From an uncultured Eubacteriales bacterium (GTDB lineage: Bacteria > Bacillota > Clostridia > Christensenellales > CAG-138): DNA of 58,002 nt. The translations under genes and the position numbers were made by a program. Numbering within the stretch: the stretch's first letter is position 1; each line of letters begins with the position of its first letter. Under the pieces are notes generated by a model that worked only from the letters and a program-made list of their open reading frames with translations, had not been told where the DNA came from and did not search any database. This document shows positions 1 to 8,070 of this stretch, in pieces. The stretch spans positions 1 through 58,002 of the forward strand of contig CACWJZ010000019.1 in assembly GCA_902761365.1 (NCBI GenBank). The letters are read 5' to 3'.

Positions 1-1
1 G

Positions 2-523
2 CCCGGCCAGAAGCTGGCGGGGCTCATGGCGGCGGGCATCCTCTCCGACACCATCCTCTTCCAGTCCCCCACCTGCACGGAGCGGGACCGGGTCATGGCC
101 GAGCGCATGGCACGCCTGGCCGGCCTGTCCCTGACGGAGCTGGGCAACGACATCTTCTCCTCCACCCTGCCCCCCACGGCGGACGTGCGGGATCTGCTGT
201 TCACCGACTTCAAGCAGTTCCAGATCGCGGGCCACTCGTTGGGCATCGGCCAGTTCACCAGCACCAACTCGGAGCAGCTGATCCCCCGCCACGAGGAGGT
301 CGTCGCCATCATGGAGGAGGAGCGGGCCAAGCACAACTACGACATGCTCCTGTTCATGCTCACCGACGTGCTCAAGAAGAGCACCCGGCTCCTGGCCGTG
401 GGCGACCTCGACGAGCTGGGGCAGGTGTTCAACGTGAAGTTCAAGGACAACGCGGCCCTGCTCCCCGGGGTCATGAGTCGCAAGAAGCAGATCGTGCCCA
501 CACTATCGCTAATTTGGGGCTAA
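2..523 (+). CDS. ppaC: DHH-family manganese-dependent inorganic pyrophosphatase, C-terminal part
   Basis: The gene enters from the left edge, so only about the last 173 residues are present and no start is visible. The fragment matches the DHHA2 domain of family II pyrophosphatases: an ADVRDLLFTDFKQF stretch, a GIGQFTS-like segment and, near the end, SRKKQIVP, the basic motif that binds the phosphate product. The enzyme hydrolyses PPi to phosphate in the cytoplasm using Mn2+. Whether the missing N-terminus carries CBS/DRTGG domains cannot be seen. The stop is followed within 15 bases by a 20-base palindrome that may end the transcript. Confidence 0.85.
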   Translation, partial: PGQKLAGLMAAGILSDTILFQSPTCTERDRVMAERMARLAGLSLTELGNDIFSSTLPPTADVRDLLFTDFKQFQIAGHSLGIGQFTSTNSEQLIPRHEEVVAIMEEERAKHNYDMLLFMLTDVLKKSTRLLAVGDLDELGQVFNVKFKDNAALLPGVMSRKKQIVPTLSLIWG

Positions 524-536
524 ACGACGCTCCTGC

Positions 537-556
537 GGGAGGGGCAAGCCCCTCCC
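537..556. repeat. 9-2-9 palindrome, GC-rich hairpin (family B)
   Basis: Perfect inverted repeat GGGAGGGGC-aa-GCCCCTCCC followed by CTAC, between the pyrophosphatase and the nucleoside kinase. It has the same 9-base stem and 2-base loop as three palindromes at 30520-30638. It could fold in RNA, but no U-run follows, so it is not a classical terminator. Confidence 0.7.
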
Positions 557-590
557 CTACCAAACAAAAGCAAGCAACAGGGAGGTTCCC

Positions 591-2324
591 ATGCAGATAT
601 TCATCGACAACGTACCCGTGGAAGCTCAGACCGGCGAAAGCCTGCTCACCATCGTGCGGCGGCTGGGCCTGGACACGGTCGATCTTCGGCAGCGGCCCCT
701 GGCCGCGGACCTGGGCGGCGAGGTGTTCACCCTGAACTACGTCCCCTGCCGGGAGCAGGACAAGCTCCCCGCGGCTGTGGGCTACCGGGAGCGGCGGGGC
801 ATCCGCCGCAGCAAGGGCCGGATCAGCCTCATCCGCTACGGGGAGAACCGGGGCCAGCGGGTCTATGAAAGGACCCTGCTCTTCGTGTTCCTGCTGGCCG
901 TGCGGGAGCTGTTCCCGGAGGCCCACGTGCGGGTCAACTACGCCATCGGCGCGGGCCTGTACATCACCCTCGCCAAGGAGACGCCCCTGGTGCGCGCCGA
1001 GGTGGACGCCCTGCGCCGCAAGTGTCGGGAGATCGTGGCTGCGGACTACGTGCTGGAGCGCAAGCGGGTAGACATCGACGAAGCCATCGCCTTCTTCGAG
1101 AAGGACGGGCAGCGGGACAAGGTGCGGCTGCTTAACTACCGGCAGTTCACCTTCTTCGACATCTACCGCCACGAGGACTACGTGGACTACTTCTACGGCG
1201 AGATGTGCCCCTCCACAGGCTACGCCAGCGTCATGAACCTGCAGTATGAGGCGCCGGGCCTGTTCCTGCTGCGGCCGTCCTCCAAGGACATCAACAAGCC
1301 CTCCACCTACGTGAAGTCCCCCCGGTTCGCCGCCGTGTTCGCTGAGAGCGACCGGTGGGCCCGGCTCATGCACTGCGCCTCCGTGGCGGACCTCAACGAC
1401 ATGGTCACGAGCGGCTCCGTTCGGGAGCTCATCCGGGTCAACGAGGCCCTGCACGAAAAGCGGTTCGCCGAGATCGCCGGGGAGATCGTCGCCCGAGGCG
1501 CCCGGGCCATCCTGATCGCGGGCCCCTCCTCCTCCGGCAAGACCACCAGCGCCAACCGGCTCTGCACCCAGCTGCGCGTTCTGGGCAAGACGCCCCTGCT
1601 CTTCTCCCTGGACGACTACTATAAGGATCGGAGCCTGGTGGAGCCAGAACCCGACGGCACCTTCGATTACGAGCATATCAAGATGATCGACGTGGCCCAA
1701 TTCAACCAGGACCTGTCCGCCCTGCTGCGGGGCGAGGCCGTGACGCCGCCCACCTTCGACTTCTCCACGGGCCGGAGCCTGCTCGGGGACCGGACCATCC
1801 GGCTCACGGAGGACACGCCCATGGTCATCGAGGGCCTCCACGCTCTGAACCCCCAGCTCCTCACCCCTGAGATCGACCCCAAGGATGTGTTCCGGCTGTA
1901 CGTGTCCGCCCTGACCACCCTGAATCTGGACGACCACAACCGGATCCCCACCTCGGACGTGCGGCTCCTTCGGCGGCTGGTGCGGGACTACCTCACCCGG
2001 GGCGCCACCGTGGAGCGGACCCTCAACATGTGGGACAGCGTCCAGCGGGGCGAGCATCGGTGGATCTTCCCCTATCAGGAGGGGGCCGACGCCATCTTCA
2101 ACACGGCCCTGGTCTATGAGCTGGCCGTGCTCAAGCGCCACATCTTCCCCCTGCTCCAGTCCGTGGACCCCACGAGCCCCTGCTACGACCAGGTCCGCAA
2201 CATCATCAAGTTTTTGAACTACGTCCAGGACGCCACCGTGGAGGACGAGATCCCGCCCACCAGCATCCTTCGGGAGTTCATCGGCGGCAACACCTTCTAC
2301 CTTCGGGGCGGCAAGGAGGACTGA
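591..2324 (+). CDS. nucleoside (uridine kinase-like) kinase with N-terminal TGS/ThrRS-like region
   Basis: A 577-residue protein. Residues 1-60 resemble a TGS/ubiquitin-like fold and about 60-240 resemble the editing-domain region of threonyl-tRNA synthetase. The C-terminal half is a uridine kinase/phosphoribulokinase P-loop domain with GPSSSGKTT at residues 311-319 and a following SLDDYYKD lid/substrate motif. Clostridia commonly carry this fusion annotated as nucleoside kinase; the substrate is not settled by sequence. The start is supported by GGGAGG eight bases upstream. It heads a co-directional run of genes with 3-base or overlapping junctions up to 5783. Confidence 0.85.
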   Translation: MQIFIDNVPVEAQTGESLLTIVRRLGLDTVDLRQRPLAADLGGEVFTLNYVPCREQDKLPAAVGYRERRGIRRSKGRISLIRYGENRGQRVYERTLLFVFLLAVRELFPEAHVRVNYAIGAGLYITLAKETPLVRAEVDALRRKCREIVAADYVLERKRVDIDEAIAFFEKDGQRDKVRLLNYRQFTFFDIYRHEDYVDYFYGEMCPSTGYASVMNLQYEAPGLFLLRPSSKDINKPSTYVKSPRFAAVFAESDRWARLMHCASVADLNDMVTSGSVRELIRVNEALHEKRFAEIAGEIVARGARAILIAGPSSSGKTTSANRLCTQLRVLGKTPLLFSLDDYYKDRSLVEPEPDGTFDYEHIKMIDVAQFNQDLSALLRGEAVTPPTFDFSTGRSLLGDRTIRLTEDTPMVIEGLHALNPQLLTPEIDPKDVFRLYVSALTTLNLDDHNRIPTSDVRLLRRLVRDYLTRGATVERTLNMWDSVQRGEHRWIFPYQEGADAIFNTALVYELAVLKRHIFPLLQSVDPTSPCYDQVRNIIKFLNYVQDATVEDEIPPTSILREFIGGNTFYLRGGKED

Positions 2325-2327
2325 TCC

Positions 2328-3338
2328 ATGCGCAAAACCTTAGCGACCACCTTCCTGGCCCTGGGCCTCTTCTTGTTCCTCCTGTGTGCTGCCTTCACCG
2401 TGGTCCAGCTCACCGCCTCCGAGACCGCCTGGTTCGAGGAGGAGTTCACCAAGCTCTCCCTGGCCGACACCATGGGCATGACGTTGGGCGATCTGGGGGC
2501 GTCCATCCGGACGCTGGTGGACTACCTGAACGGGAAGGAGGACACCATCGACGTGCTGGTCACCGTGGGCGGCCAGCAGGTCCGCATGTTCAACCTGGAC
2601 ATTGAGATCATCCACATGAAGGAGGTCCGGGACCTGTGGCAGTGGTTCATCGGCGCTCGGAACGTGGGTCTGCTCCTTGCCCTGGTCCTGTGCCTCGCAG
2701 GCGTGGTCCTGGAGGGGAAGGACGCCCTGCGCAACGCCTGCATGGGCTACTTCTGGGCCCTGGGCCTGTTCCTGGTGCTGGTGGCCTTCGCGGGCACCTG
2801 GGCCGCCATCAACTTCGACAGCTTCTGGACCGCTTTCCATCGGCTCATTTTCCCCAGCAGCGAAAACTGGCTTCTGCCCTCCAGCTCCCGCATGATCCAG
2901 ATGCTCCCCTCGGAGCTCTTCCATGATCTGGTGATGCGCATGGGTGGGCGGATGCTGATCCTATTCCTGCCCGTCGCCGTGCTGTGCGCGGTGCTTCTGA
3001 TGCTGCGGCAGCGGAAGCTCCGGGTGGTGGACCCCTGGGTGAACCAGGAGGACTGGCCCAAGACCCCCCAGGAGGAGCTGGCCGCCATCCAGGGGCCGGA
3101 CCTACTCACCGTCCACAAGAAGGTCAATATGACCGTGTCCGAGCGGCGCAAGCTCAACGCCGCTGAGGAGAAGGCGAAGCAGGCCATCGACGCTCCCGAC
3201 GAGGCCGTGGAGGCCGAGTTCCGGGACGCCGCCCTGGACGCTCCGCTGGAGAGCCGGAAGAAGATCGAGTTCGCCCCCGTGGACGGGGAGACCGCCGGGA
3301 AGGAGCCGGATGACGACGACTACGATGAGCTACTTTGA
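2328..3338 (+). CDS. DUF1461 (TIGR01906-type) integral membrane protein
   Basis: A 336-residue membrane protein. A first hydrophobic segment at residues 5-27 is followed by an extracytoplasmic stretch containing a LVDYLNG motif and an HMKEVRDL segment typical of TIGR01906/DUF1461. Three more membrane segments lie near 112-132, 140-160 and 205-228. The cytoplasmic tail from about 230 is charged and ends in a run of Asp. Function is unknown for the family. It starts three bases after the kinase stop and overlaps tsaD by 29 bases, so the genes are almost certainly co-transcribed. Confidence 0.8.
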   Translation: MRKTLATTFLALGLFLFLLCAAFTVVQLTASETAWFEEEFTKLSLADTMGMTLGDLGASIRTLVDYLNGKEDTIDVLVTVGGQQVRMFNLDIEIIHMKEVRDLWQWFIGARNVGLLLALVLCLAGVVLEGKDALRNACMGYFWALGLFLVLVAFAGTWAAINFDSFWTAFHRLIFPSSENWLLPSSSRMIQMLPSELFHDLVMRMGGRMLILFLPVAVLCAVLLMLRQRKLRVVDPWVNQEDWPKTPQEELAAIQGPDLLTVHKKVNMTVSERRKLNAAEEKAKQAIDAPDEAVEAEFRDAALDAPLESRKKIEFAPVDGETAGKEPDDDDYDELL

Positions 3339-4386
3339 CACCGCCCGGGAACGGCTCGCCGCCCTGCAGGAACGGGGCAAGGCCACCGTTCTTTCCATAG
3401 AGACCTCCTGCGACGAGACCGCCGCCGCCCTGGTGAAAAACGGGCGGCAGGTGCTCAGCAACGCCGTCTACACCCAGATCCCCATCCACCGGCGCTTCGG
3501 CGGCGTGGTGCCGGAGCTGGCCAGCCGCAACCATGTGGACCAGGTGGGGCCCGTGGTGGAGAGCGCCCTCACAGACGCGGGGCTGACCCTTGAGGACGTG
3601 GATGCCATCGCCGTCACCGGCGGGCCGGGTCTGGTGGGCGCCCTGCTGGTGGGCGTGAGCTACGCCAAGGGCTTGGCCTTCGCCACCGGCAAGCCCCTGG
3701 TCAATACCCACCACATCCTGGGCCATATCGCCGCCAACTACCTGACCTTCTCCGATCTGGTCCCCCCCTTCACCTGCCTTGTGGCCTCCGGGGGCCACAG
3801 CCACATCATCGAGGTGTCGGACTATGACCGGTGCCTGCTCCTGGGCCGGACCCGGGACGACGCCGCCGGCGAGGCCTACGACAAGGTGGCCCGGGTGCTG
3901 GAGCTCCCCTATCCCGGCGGGCCGGAGCTGGAGAAGCTGGCCCAGGGAGGGGACCCCCACGCCATCCGCTTCCACTCCGCCTTCAACGAGGGGGAAGGCT
4001 TCGACATGAGCTTTTCCGGCCTCAAGACCGCGGTCATCAACCACCTGAGCAATGCCCGTCAACGGGGCGAAACCGTTGACCGGGCCGACGTGGCTGCCAG
4101 CTTCCAGTACGCCGTGAACACGATCCTCAGCGACAAGGCCGTCCGGGCCGCCCAGCAGAACGGCCACGGCGTCCTGGCCCTGGCCGGGGGCGTGTCCGCC
4201 AACAAAAACCTGCGGCAGATGCTGGCCGAGAAGGCCGCCCGGCGGGGCATCCGCTTCTGTTGTCCCGATTTCAAGTACTGCACCGACAACGGCGCCATGA
4301 TCGGCTCCGCCGCCTTCTACCTGCTGATGAAGGGGCATATCGCGGATCTTTCCTTCAACGCCGTGCCGTATTTGCCCATTGCGTAA
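3310..4386 (+). CDS. tsaD: tRNA N6-adenosine threonylcarbamoyltransferase TsaD
   Basis: TsaD transfers the threonylcarbamoyl group to A37 of ANN-decoding tRNAs together with TsaB and TsaE, neither of which is in this window. The 358-residue protein has the ASKHA N-terminus (SIETSCDETAAA), the metal-binding H-x3-H pair at His135/His139 (HILGH), ASGGHSH, and GGVSANKNLR in the C-terminal lobe. AGGAG five bases before the ATG at 3310 supports this start, inside the end of the DUF1461 gene. ATG 3325 is an alternative and would trim five residues (MTTTT). Confidence 0.93.
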   Translation: MTTTTMSYFDTARERLAALQERGKATVLSIETSCDETAAALVKNGRQVLSNAVYTQIPIHRRFGGVVPELASRNHVDQVGPVVESALTDAGLTLEDVDAIAVTGGPGLVGALLVGVSYAKGLAFATGKPLVNTHHILGHIAANYLTFSDLVPPFTCLVASGGHSHIIEVSDYDRCLLLGRTRDDAAGEAYDKVARVLELPYPGGPELEKLAQGGDPHAIRFHSAFNEGEGFDMSFSGLKTAVINHLSNARQRGETVDRADVAASFQYAVNTILSDKAVRAAQQNGHGVLALAGGVSANKNLRQMLAEKAARRGIRFCCPDFKYCTDNGAMIGSAAFYLLMKGHIADLSFNAVPYLPIA

Positions 4387-4396
4387 GGAGTTTCCC

Positions 4397-4819
4397 ATGT
4401 TCGTCTACACCCGCAAAGCCCATTACCACGAAACCGACCAGATGGGCGTCGTCCACCACGCCAACTACCCCAAATGGATGGAGGAGGCCCGGGTGGCCTT
4501 TCTGGATGAACTGGGCGTCAGCTATGGCGCCATGGAGTCGGCCGGGGTATTTTCCCCCGTGGTACACCTCAGCATCGACTATAAGCGCCCCGCCCGCTTC
4601 GACGACGAGGTGGAGGTGCAGCTCGCCATCGCCAAGTACACCGGCGTGCGGTTGGAGGTCGGCTACACCTTCTTCAACCGGACCCGAAACGAGCTCTGCG
4701 CCACCGCCGCCTCCGCCCACTGCTTTGTGAAGGACGGCCGCGTGGTGAGCCTGCAGCGGGCCCTGCCCGCCGCCCACGAACGGCTGCTGGCCTGCCTAAG
4801 GGAGGAGAACGCTCTATGA
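4397..4819 (+). CDS. YbgC-type acyl-CoA thioesterase (4HBT hotdog fold)
   Basis: A 140-residue single hotdog domain. The N-terminal ETDQMGVVHHANY-x-W-x-EEAR pattern is the 4-hydroxybenzoyl-CoA thioesterase signature, with the catalytic Asp in DQMG. It probably hydrolyses short or aromatic acyl-CoAs; the substrate cannot be read from sequence. The start at 4397 is chosen because AAGGAG sits 7 bases upstream, whereas the earlier in-frame ATG at 4379 lies inside tsaD. The stop overlaps the next start (ATGA). Confidence 0.86.
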   Translation: MFVYTRKAHYHETDQMGVVHHANYPKWMEEARVAFLDELGVSYGAMESAGVFSPVVHLSIDYKRPARFDDEVEVQLAIAKYTGVRLEVGYTFFNRTRNELCATAASAHCFVKDGRVVSLQRALPAAHERLLACLREENAL

Positions 4820-5265
4820 TCGTATATCGCCAGATGACCGCGGATGACATCGACGCCTTTGCCCGCCTGCGCATCCGGCAGCTCGTGGAGGAGGGGGCCA
4901 CCGCGGACTGCGACCTGCTGCCCGCTCTGCTGGACTACTACGGGCGGCACCTCCATGACGGCACCTTCGTCTCCTGGCTGGCCCTGGACGGGGAGAAGGT
5001 CGTGGGCACCAGCGGCATCTCCATCGTGGAGAAGCCCGCCTGGTTCGGCTGCCCCACGGGCCGGATCGGCCTCATCTCCAGCATGTACACGGACAGCGCC
5101 TACCGGCGGCAGGGCATCGCCAGGCGCCTGTTGACCCTGGTGGTGGACGCCGCCAAAGAGCGGGGCTGCGGCGCGGTATGGATCACCGCCTCGGATATGG
5201 GCGTGCCCTTCTACTCGAGCTGCGGCTTCGTCCACAACGGGAACTTTATGCAATGCAAGCTATGA
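4816..5265 (+). CDS. GNAT-family N-acetyltransferase
   Basis: A 149-residue GNAT protein. The acetyl-CoA pyrophosphate loop is RRQGIAR at residues 96-102, preceded by the ISSMYTDSAY strand and followed by the GCGAVWITASD and YSSCGF C-terminal motifs. The acceptor substrate is unknown. It is translationally coupled: its ATG overlaps the thioesterase stop, and its own stop overlaps the NUDIX start. Confidence 0.87.
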   Translation: MIVYRQMTADDIDAFARLRIRQLVEEGATADCDLLPALLDYYGRHLHDGTFVSWLALDGEKVVGTSGISIVEKPAWFGCPTGRIGLISSMYTDSAYRRQGIARRLLTLVVDAAKERGCGAVWITASDMGVPFYSSCGFVHNGNFMQCKL

Positions 5266-5783
5266 AACACAAGGAATTGTATTTTGAATTGGAGGACCGG
5301 GAGTGGCCCTTCACCTACACAAGCCACGATCGGCAGATCGTTCGGGCCATCGTCTTCGACGACGACGGCTGGCTCTACTTCACCCGGGCCAGCCGGGACG
5401 ACCATTTCGGCAAGGCCACCCTCATCGAAACCTCCGGCGGCGGCGTGGAGCCGGAGGAGGACCTGCTCACGGCCATCCATCGGGAGCTGAAGGAGGAGTT
5501 GGGGGCTGAGGTGGAGGTGCTCTGCCCCATCGGCCTGGTCAGCGACTACTACAATCTCATCCACCGCCACAACCTGAACCACTACTACCTCTGCCGCGCC
5601 ACGTCCTTCGGGGAGAAGCACCTGATGCCCGACGAGGTGGAACAATTCCACCTCTCCACCCTGCGCCTCACCTACGACGAGGCTGTCCAGGAGTACCGGC
5701 GCCTATCCTGCACCCCCATCGGCCGGCTCATCGCCGCCCGGGAGCTGCCGGTGCTGGAGAGAGCGAAGGAGATTTTGAGATAG
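5262..5783 (+). CDS. NUDIX hydrolase
   Basis: A 173-residue protein with a complete NUDIX box: GGVEPEE, seven residues, then RELKEELG, matching G-x5-E-x7-REU-x-EE-x-GU. It should hydrolyse a nucleoside diphosphate linked to some moiety; the substrate is not predictable. The start at 5262 overlaps the GNAT stop (ATGA); a longer frame upstream is only the GNAT gene read out of frame. It is the last gene of the run that began at 591 and is followed at once by a double-hairpin repeat. Confidence 0.87.
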   Translation: MKHKELYFELEDREWPFTYTSHDRQIVRAIVFDDDGWLYFTRASRDDHFGKATLIETSGGGVEPEEDLLTAIHRELKEELGAEVEVLCPIGLVSDYYNLIHRHNLNHYYLCRATSFGEKHLMPDEVEQFHLSTLRLTYDEAVQEYRRLSCTPIGRLIAARELPVLERAKEILR

Positions 5784-5800
5784 TTTTTTCTTTCATTTTT

Positions 5801-5945
5801 TCTTTTGCCGCTTTTTCTCTTTCTACAAAGAGAAAAAGCGGTGGAAAAAGAGAAACTTAAGAAGCAGTATTACTACAGTGCCGAAATCTACTTATCTTCT
5901 TAAAAGTTCTTTTTGGTCCTTTTTCTTTCAAGAAAAAGGACCAAA
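5801..5945 (+). repeat. double-hairpin intergenic element, copy A1
   Basis: Two hairpins. The first spans 5808-5841 (CCGCTTTTTCTCTTT / AAAGAGAAAAAGCGG) and the second 5915-5942 (GGTCCTTTTTCTT / AAGAAAAAGGACC). Between them CTTAAGAAG (5856-5864) faces CTTCTTAA (5896-5903). The element fills the space between the NUDIX stop and the glycosyltransferase start. Other copies share the T/A core but have different, still complementary outer stem bases. Confidence 0.8.
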
Positions 5946-5984
5946 CTTTCAATAAACACCTCTAAAAAAGTCCATACTCCCATC

Positions 5985-7484
5985 ATGCAGGACTATGACC
6001 GCTTTGTGGCCCTGGCCACGCTGACGCCCCAGGCCGCCGCCGCACAAAGACGGGCGGTGTTTTTCGCTGCGCCCCGGTTCGCCGTGATCGCCACGAGCCG
6101 AGGGCGGGCGCTGGGGGCCTCTTTACGAGAGCAAACCTATACGAGATATGTCCTCTCCGACCTGTCCCGATGGGTCGAGGCGGACTACTACCTGTTTTTG
6201 CCGGGCGAAGGCCGGCTCCGTCCCGACGCCCTGTTCCGTTTGGCCATGGCCGCGGGCGGCGGGCGGGAGCTCCTGTACGCGGACGAGGACGCCCTGGTCC
6301 GGGGCCGCCGCTGTGACCCCCGATTCAAGCCCGCCTTCAGCCCCCACACCCTGCTGAGCTACGACTATCTGGGCCGAGGCGCCTGCGTCTCCCGAGCGCT
6401 CCTTCGGGCAGTGGGCGGCTGGCCGGGGCCGGACGCGGCCCGCCGGTACGCCTTCTGGCTCCGGGCCGTTCCCCTGGCGGAGCGGATAGAGCACCTGCCC
6501 TTCATGCTGTTCAGCCTGCCCCCGGAGAGGCCCTGCGCCGACCCGTCGCCCCTGAAGGCGGCCCTGGGCCGGGACGCGCTGGTCCTGCCCGGGCCCGTGT
6601 CGGGGACCTTCCTGCCCCGGTTCGGGGTGAAGGGGGAGCCCCTGGTCTCCGTCATCGCCACGGACGAAAACGGCTCCGACGCCCTGAAAAGCACCCTGCT
6701 CGCCGTAGAGCAGCGGATGCAGCTCCCCCGCTATGAGCTGGTGGTGGCCGCGGGGCGCCCCCTGACCCCCTTCCTTCGGGCCCTGCAGGGTAGCGGCGTC
6801 ACCGTCCTGTCCCGCCCCGACGCCAGCCCCGCCGCCCTGTGGAACGACGGTGCCCGGGCCGCCCGGGGCCGGTTTTTGCTGTTCCTGCACGGGGGCTGCG
6901 TGCCCCTGTCGCCGGACTTCGGCCAGCGGCTCACGGAGTGGGCGGACCTGCCGGATGTAGGCGCGGTAGGTCCCCTGATACTGGATAGCGAAGACCGCAT
7001 CCTGTCCCTGGGCACGGCGGTGGGCCTGTTCGGGGGCCTGGGCTCCCCTGGGTTTGGCCTGTCCCCTAGGGAACTGCACCAGGCCTGCCCCACCCTGCTC
7101 TGCCCCCGGGACGTGTCCGGTCTGCCCCCCTGGGCGCTGGCGATCCGCCGGGACCGGTTCCTGGCCGCCGGCGGCTTTGACCCCTCATTGGGCCACCTGG
7201 GCTACGCCGAGGAGCTGTGTTTGCGCCTCCGTCGCCGGGACCTGTTCTCCCTGTGCGCGCCCTCCGTCCGGTTCCGGCTCCTCGCCCTGACGCCCTCCGC
7301 CCCCGACGCCCTGAACCTCCGGCGCTGCCGGGACGCCTTCTACCCCCTGCTGCGCCAGGGAGACCCCTTCTACAACCCCAATCTCAGCATGACCAGCCCC
7401 CTGCCCCGGCCGGCCCTGCCGCCCCGACCAGCCCTGCTCCGTCACGCCCCGGACCGCTGGCCGCCATATTTTTCTGTACCTTGA
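5985..7484 (+). CDS. GT2-like glycosyltransferase with an incomplete first domain
   Basis: About 499 residues. The first 200 contain LLYADED, a CDPRFKP-FSP run and SYDYLGRGACVSRALL-x-VGGW, the pattern of rhamnosyl/glycosyl transferases of family GT2, but the usual N-terminal nucleotide-binding half is shortened. From about residue 220 a second GT2-like domain follows (PLVSVIATDENG, ARGRFLLFLHGG, GYAEELCLRLRR). The likely role is transfer of sugar to cell-surface polysaccharide. The start at 5985 is a choice: the open frame extends to 5913, but those codons lie inside the A1 hairpin. No good ribosome binding site is visible. Confidence 0.7.
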   Translation: MQDYDRFVALATLTPQAAAAQRRAVFFAAPRFAVIATSRGRALGASLREQTYTRYVLSDLSRWVEADYYLFLPGEGRLRPDALFRLAMAAGGGRELLYADEDALVRGRRCDPRFKPAFSPHTLLSYDYLGRGACVSRALLRAVGGWPGPDAARRYAFWLRAVPLAERIEHLPFMLFSLPPERPCADPSPLKAALGRDALVLPGPVSGTFLPRFGVKGEPLVSVIATDENGSDALKSTLLAVEQRMQLPRYELVVAAGRPLTPFLRALQGSGVTVLSRPDASPAALWNDGARAARGRFLLFLHGGCVPLSPDFGQRLTEWADLPDVGAVGPLILDSEDRILSLGTAVGLFGGLGSPGFGLSPRELHQACPTLLCPRDVSGLPPWALAIRRDRFLAAGGFDPSLGHLGYAEELCLRLRRRDLFSLCAPSVRFRLLALTPSAPDALNLRRCRDAFYPLLRQGDPFYNPNLSMTSPLPRPALPPRPALLRHAPDRWPPYFSVP

Positions 7485-7493
7485 AAAAAACTA

Positions 7494-7522
7494 TTGACAT
7501 CCCCCACTTTTTTCTGTATTAT
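7494..7522 (+). promoter_or_regulatory. promoter of the tRNA-Glu gene
   Basis: TTGACA (7494-7499), 17-base spacer, TATTAT (7517-7522), a near-consensus vegetative promoter. Its expected start lies 7-14 bases before the tRNA. It overlaps the end of the glycosyltransferase gene region by only ten bases. Confidence 0.8.
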
Positions 7523-7537
7523 ATTACCTGCAATCGC

Positions 7538-7610
7538 GCTCGGTTCGTCTAGTGGCCTAGGACACCGCCCTCTCACGGCGGTAACAGGGGTTCGACTCCC
7601 CTACCAACGC
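7538..7610 (+). tRNA. tRNA-Glu (anticodon CUC), acceptor stem disturbed
   Basis: The D arm (GTCTAGTGGCCTAGGAC), anticodon arm CCGCC-CTCTCAC-GGCGG with anticodon CTC, and T arm AGGGG-TTCGACT-CCCCT are all intact and typical of bacterial tRNA-Glu. The 7-base acceptor strands are GCTCGGT and ACCAACG: positions 1-72 (G/G), 2-71 (C/C) and 4-69 (C/A) do not pair, and no CCA is encoded. A T-run follows as terminator. It may be a damaged copy left by integration of an element, since an integrase remnant abuts it. Confidence 0.75.
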
Positions 7611-8028
7611 CCGTTTTTTTCCTGCTTCGACCTTCTTCAAAGCGTATTTTCTCTTCGAGTTCGGCTATTTGTTCCCTGTATTTTTTTATGCGGTCTTCCG
7701 GGGTATCATCCATTATTTCATCAATCCGATTCAAAGCCATAATCGCCCGATCGTCGTTACTCTTATCATAATATTTTCTGGTAATATTGATATTTGCGTG
7801 GCGCATAATGGTTTTGATTTCTTCTTCCGCAACGCCGGCTGATGCGAGTATCGTTGCACAGCTTGTTCTGCAGGCAGAAAGAACATGCCGCTTCATTTCC
7901 AGCATATCAAACAGGTTATCACATGCTCCACGCAAAGCTTCCATTGAATACTTGGCAAACTCGTTTTCAGAGGCCAAATACTTTTTAACCAGAGGTTTTA
8001 CGTTGTCTGAGAACTCATTGTTGCTCAT
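7573..8028 (-). pseudogene. tyrosine recombinase (phage/ICE integrase), C-terminal remnant
   Basis: About 151 residues remain. CRTSCATILASAGV and IMRHANINITRKYYDK are the Arg-box and the His...Tyr-nucleophile region of tyrosine integrases. The arm-binding and core-binding domains and the first catalytic Arg are missing, so it cannot be functional. Its 3' end reads antisense through the tRNA-Glu gene, as expected for an element inserted at a tRNA 3' end. The composition is visibly more AT-rich than the neighbours. The ATG at 8028 is the first plausible one; an in-frame ATG at 8070 also exists. Confidence 0.75.
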
Positions 8029-8070
8029 TGCTGCTCCTCTTATGCTATATGGGACACACGAAAAAGCCAA

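Noticed and set aside
471-2141. Long minus-strand open frame opposite the nucleoside kinase (and similar frames opposite tsaD, pepT, the Na/Pi gene, GH31, the carboxylesterase and others)
   Set aside because: High-GC coding regions leave the antisense frames open; translations are Gly/Pro/His/Val-rich with no family motifs and no ribosome binding sites.
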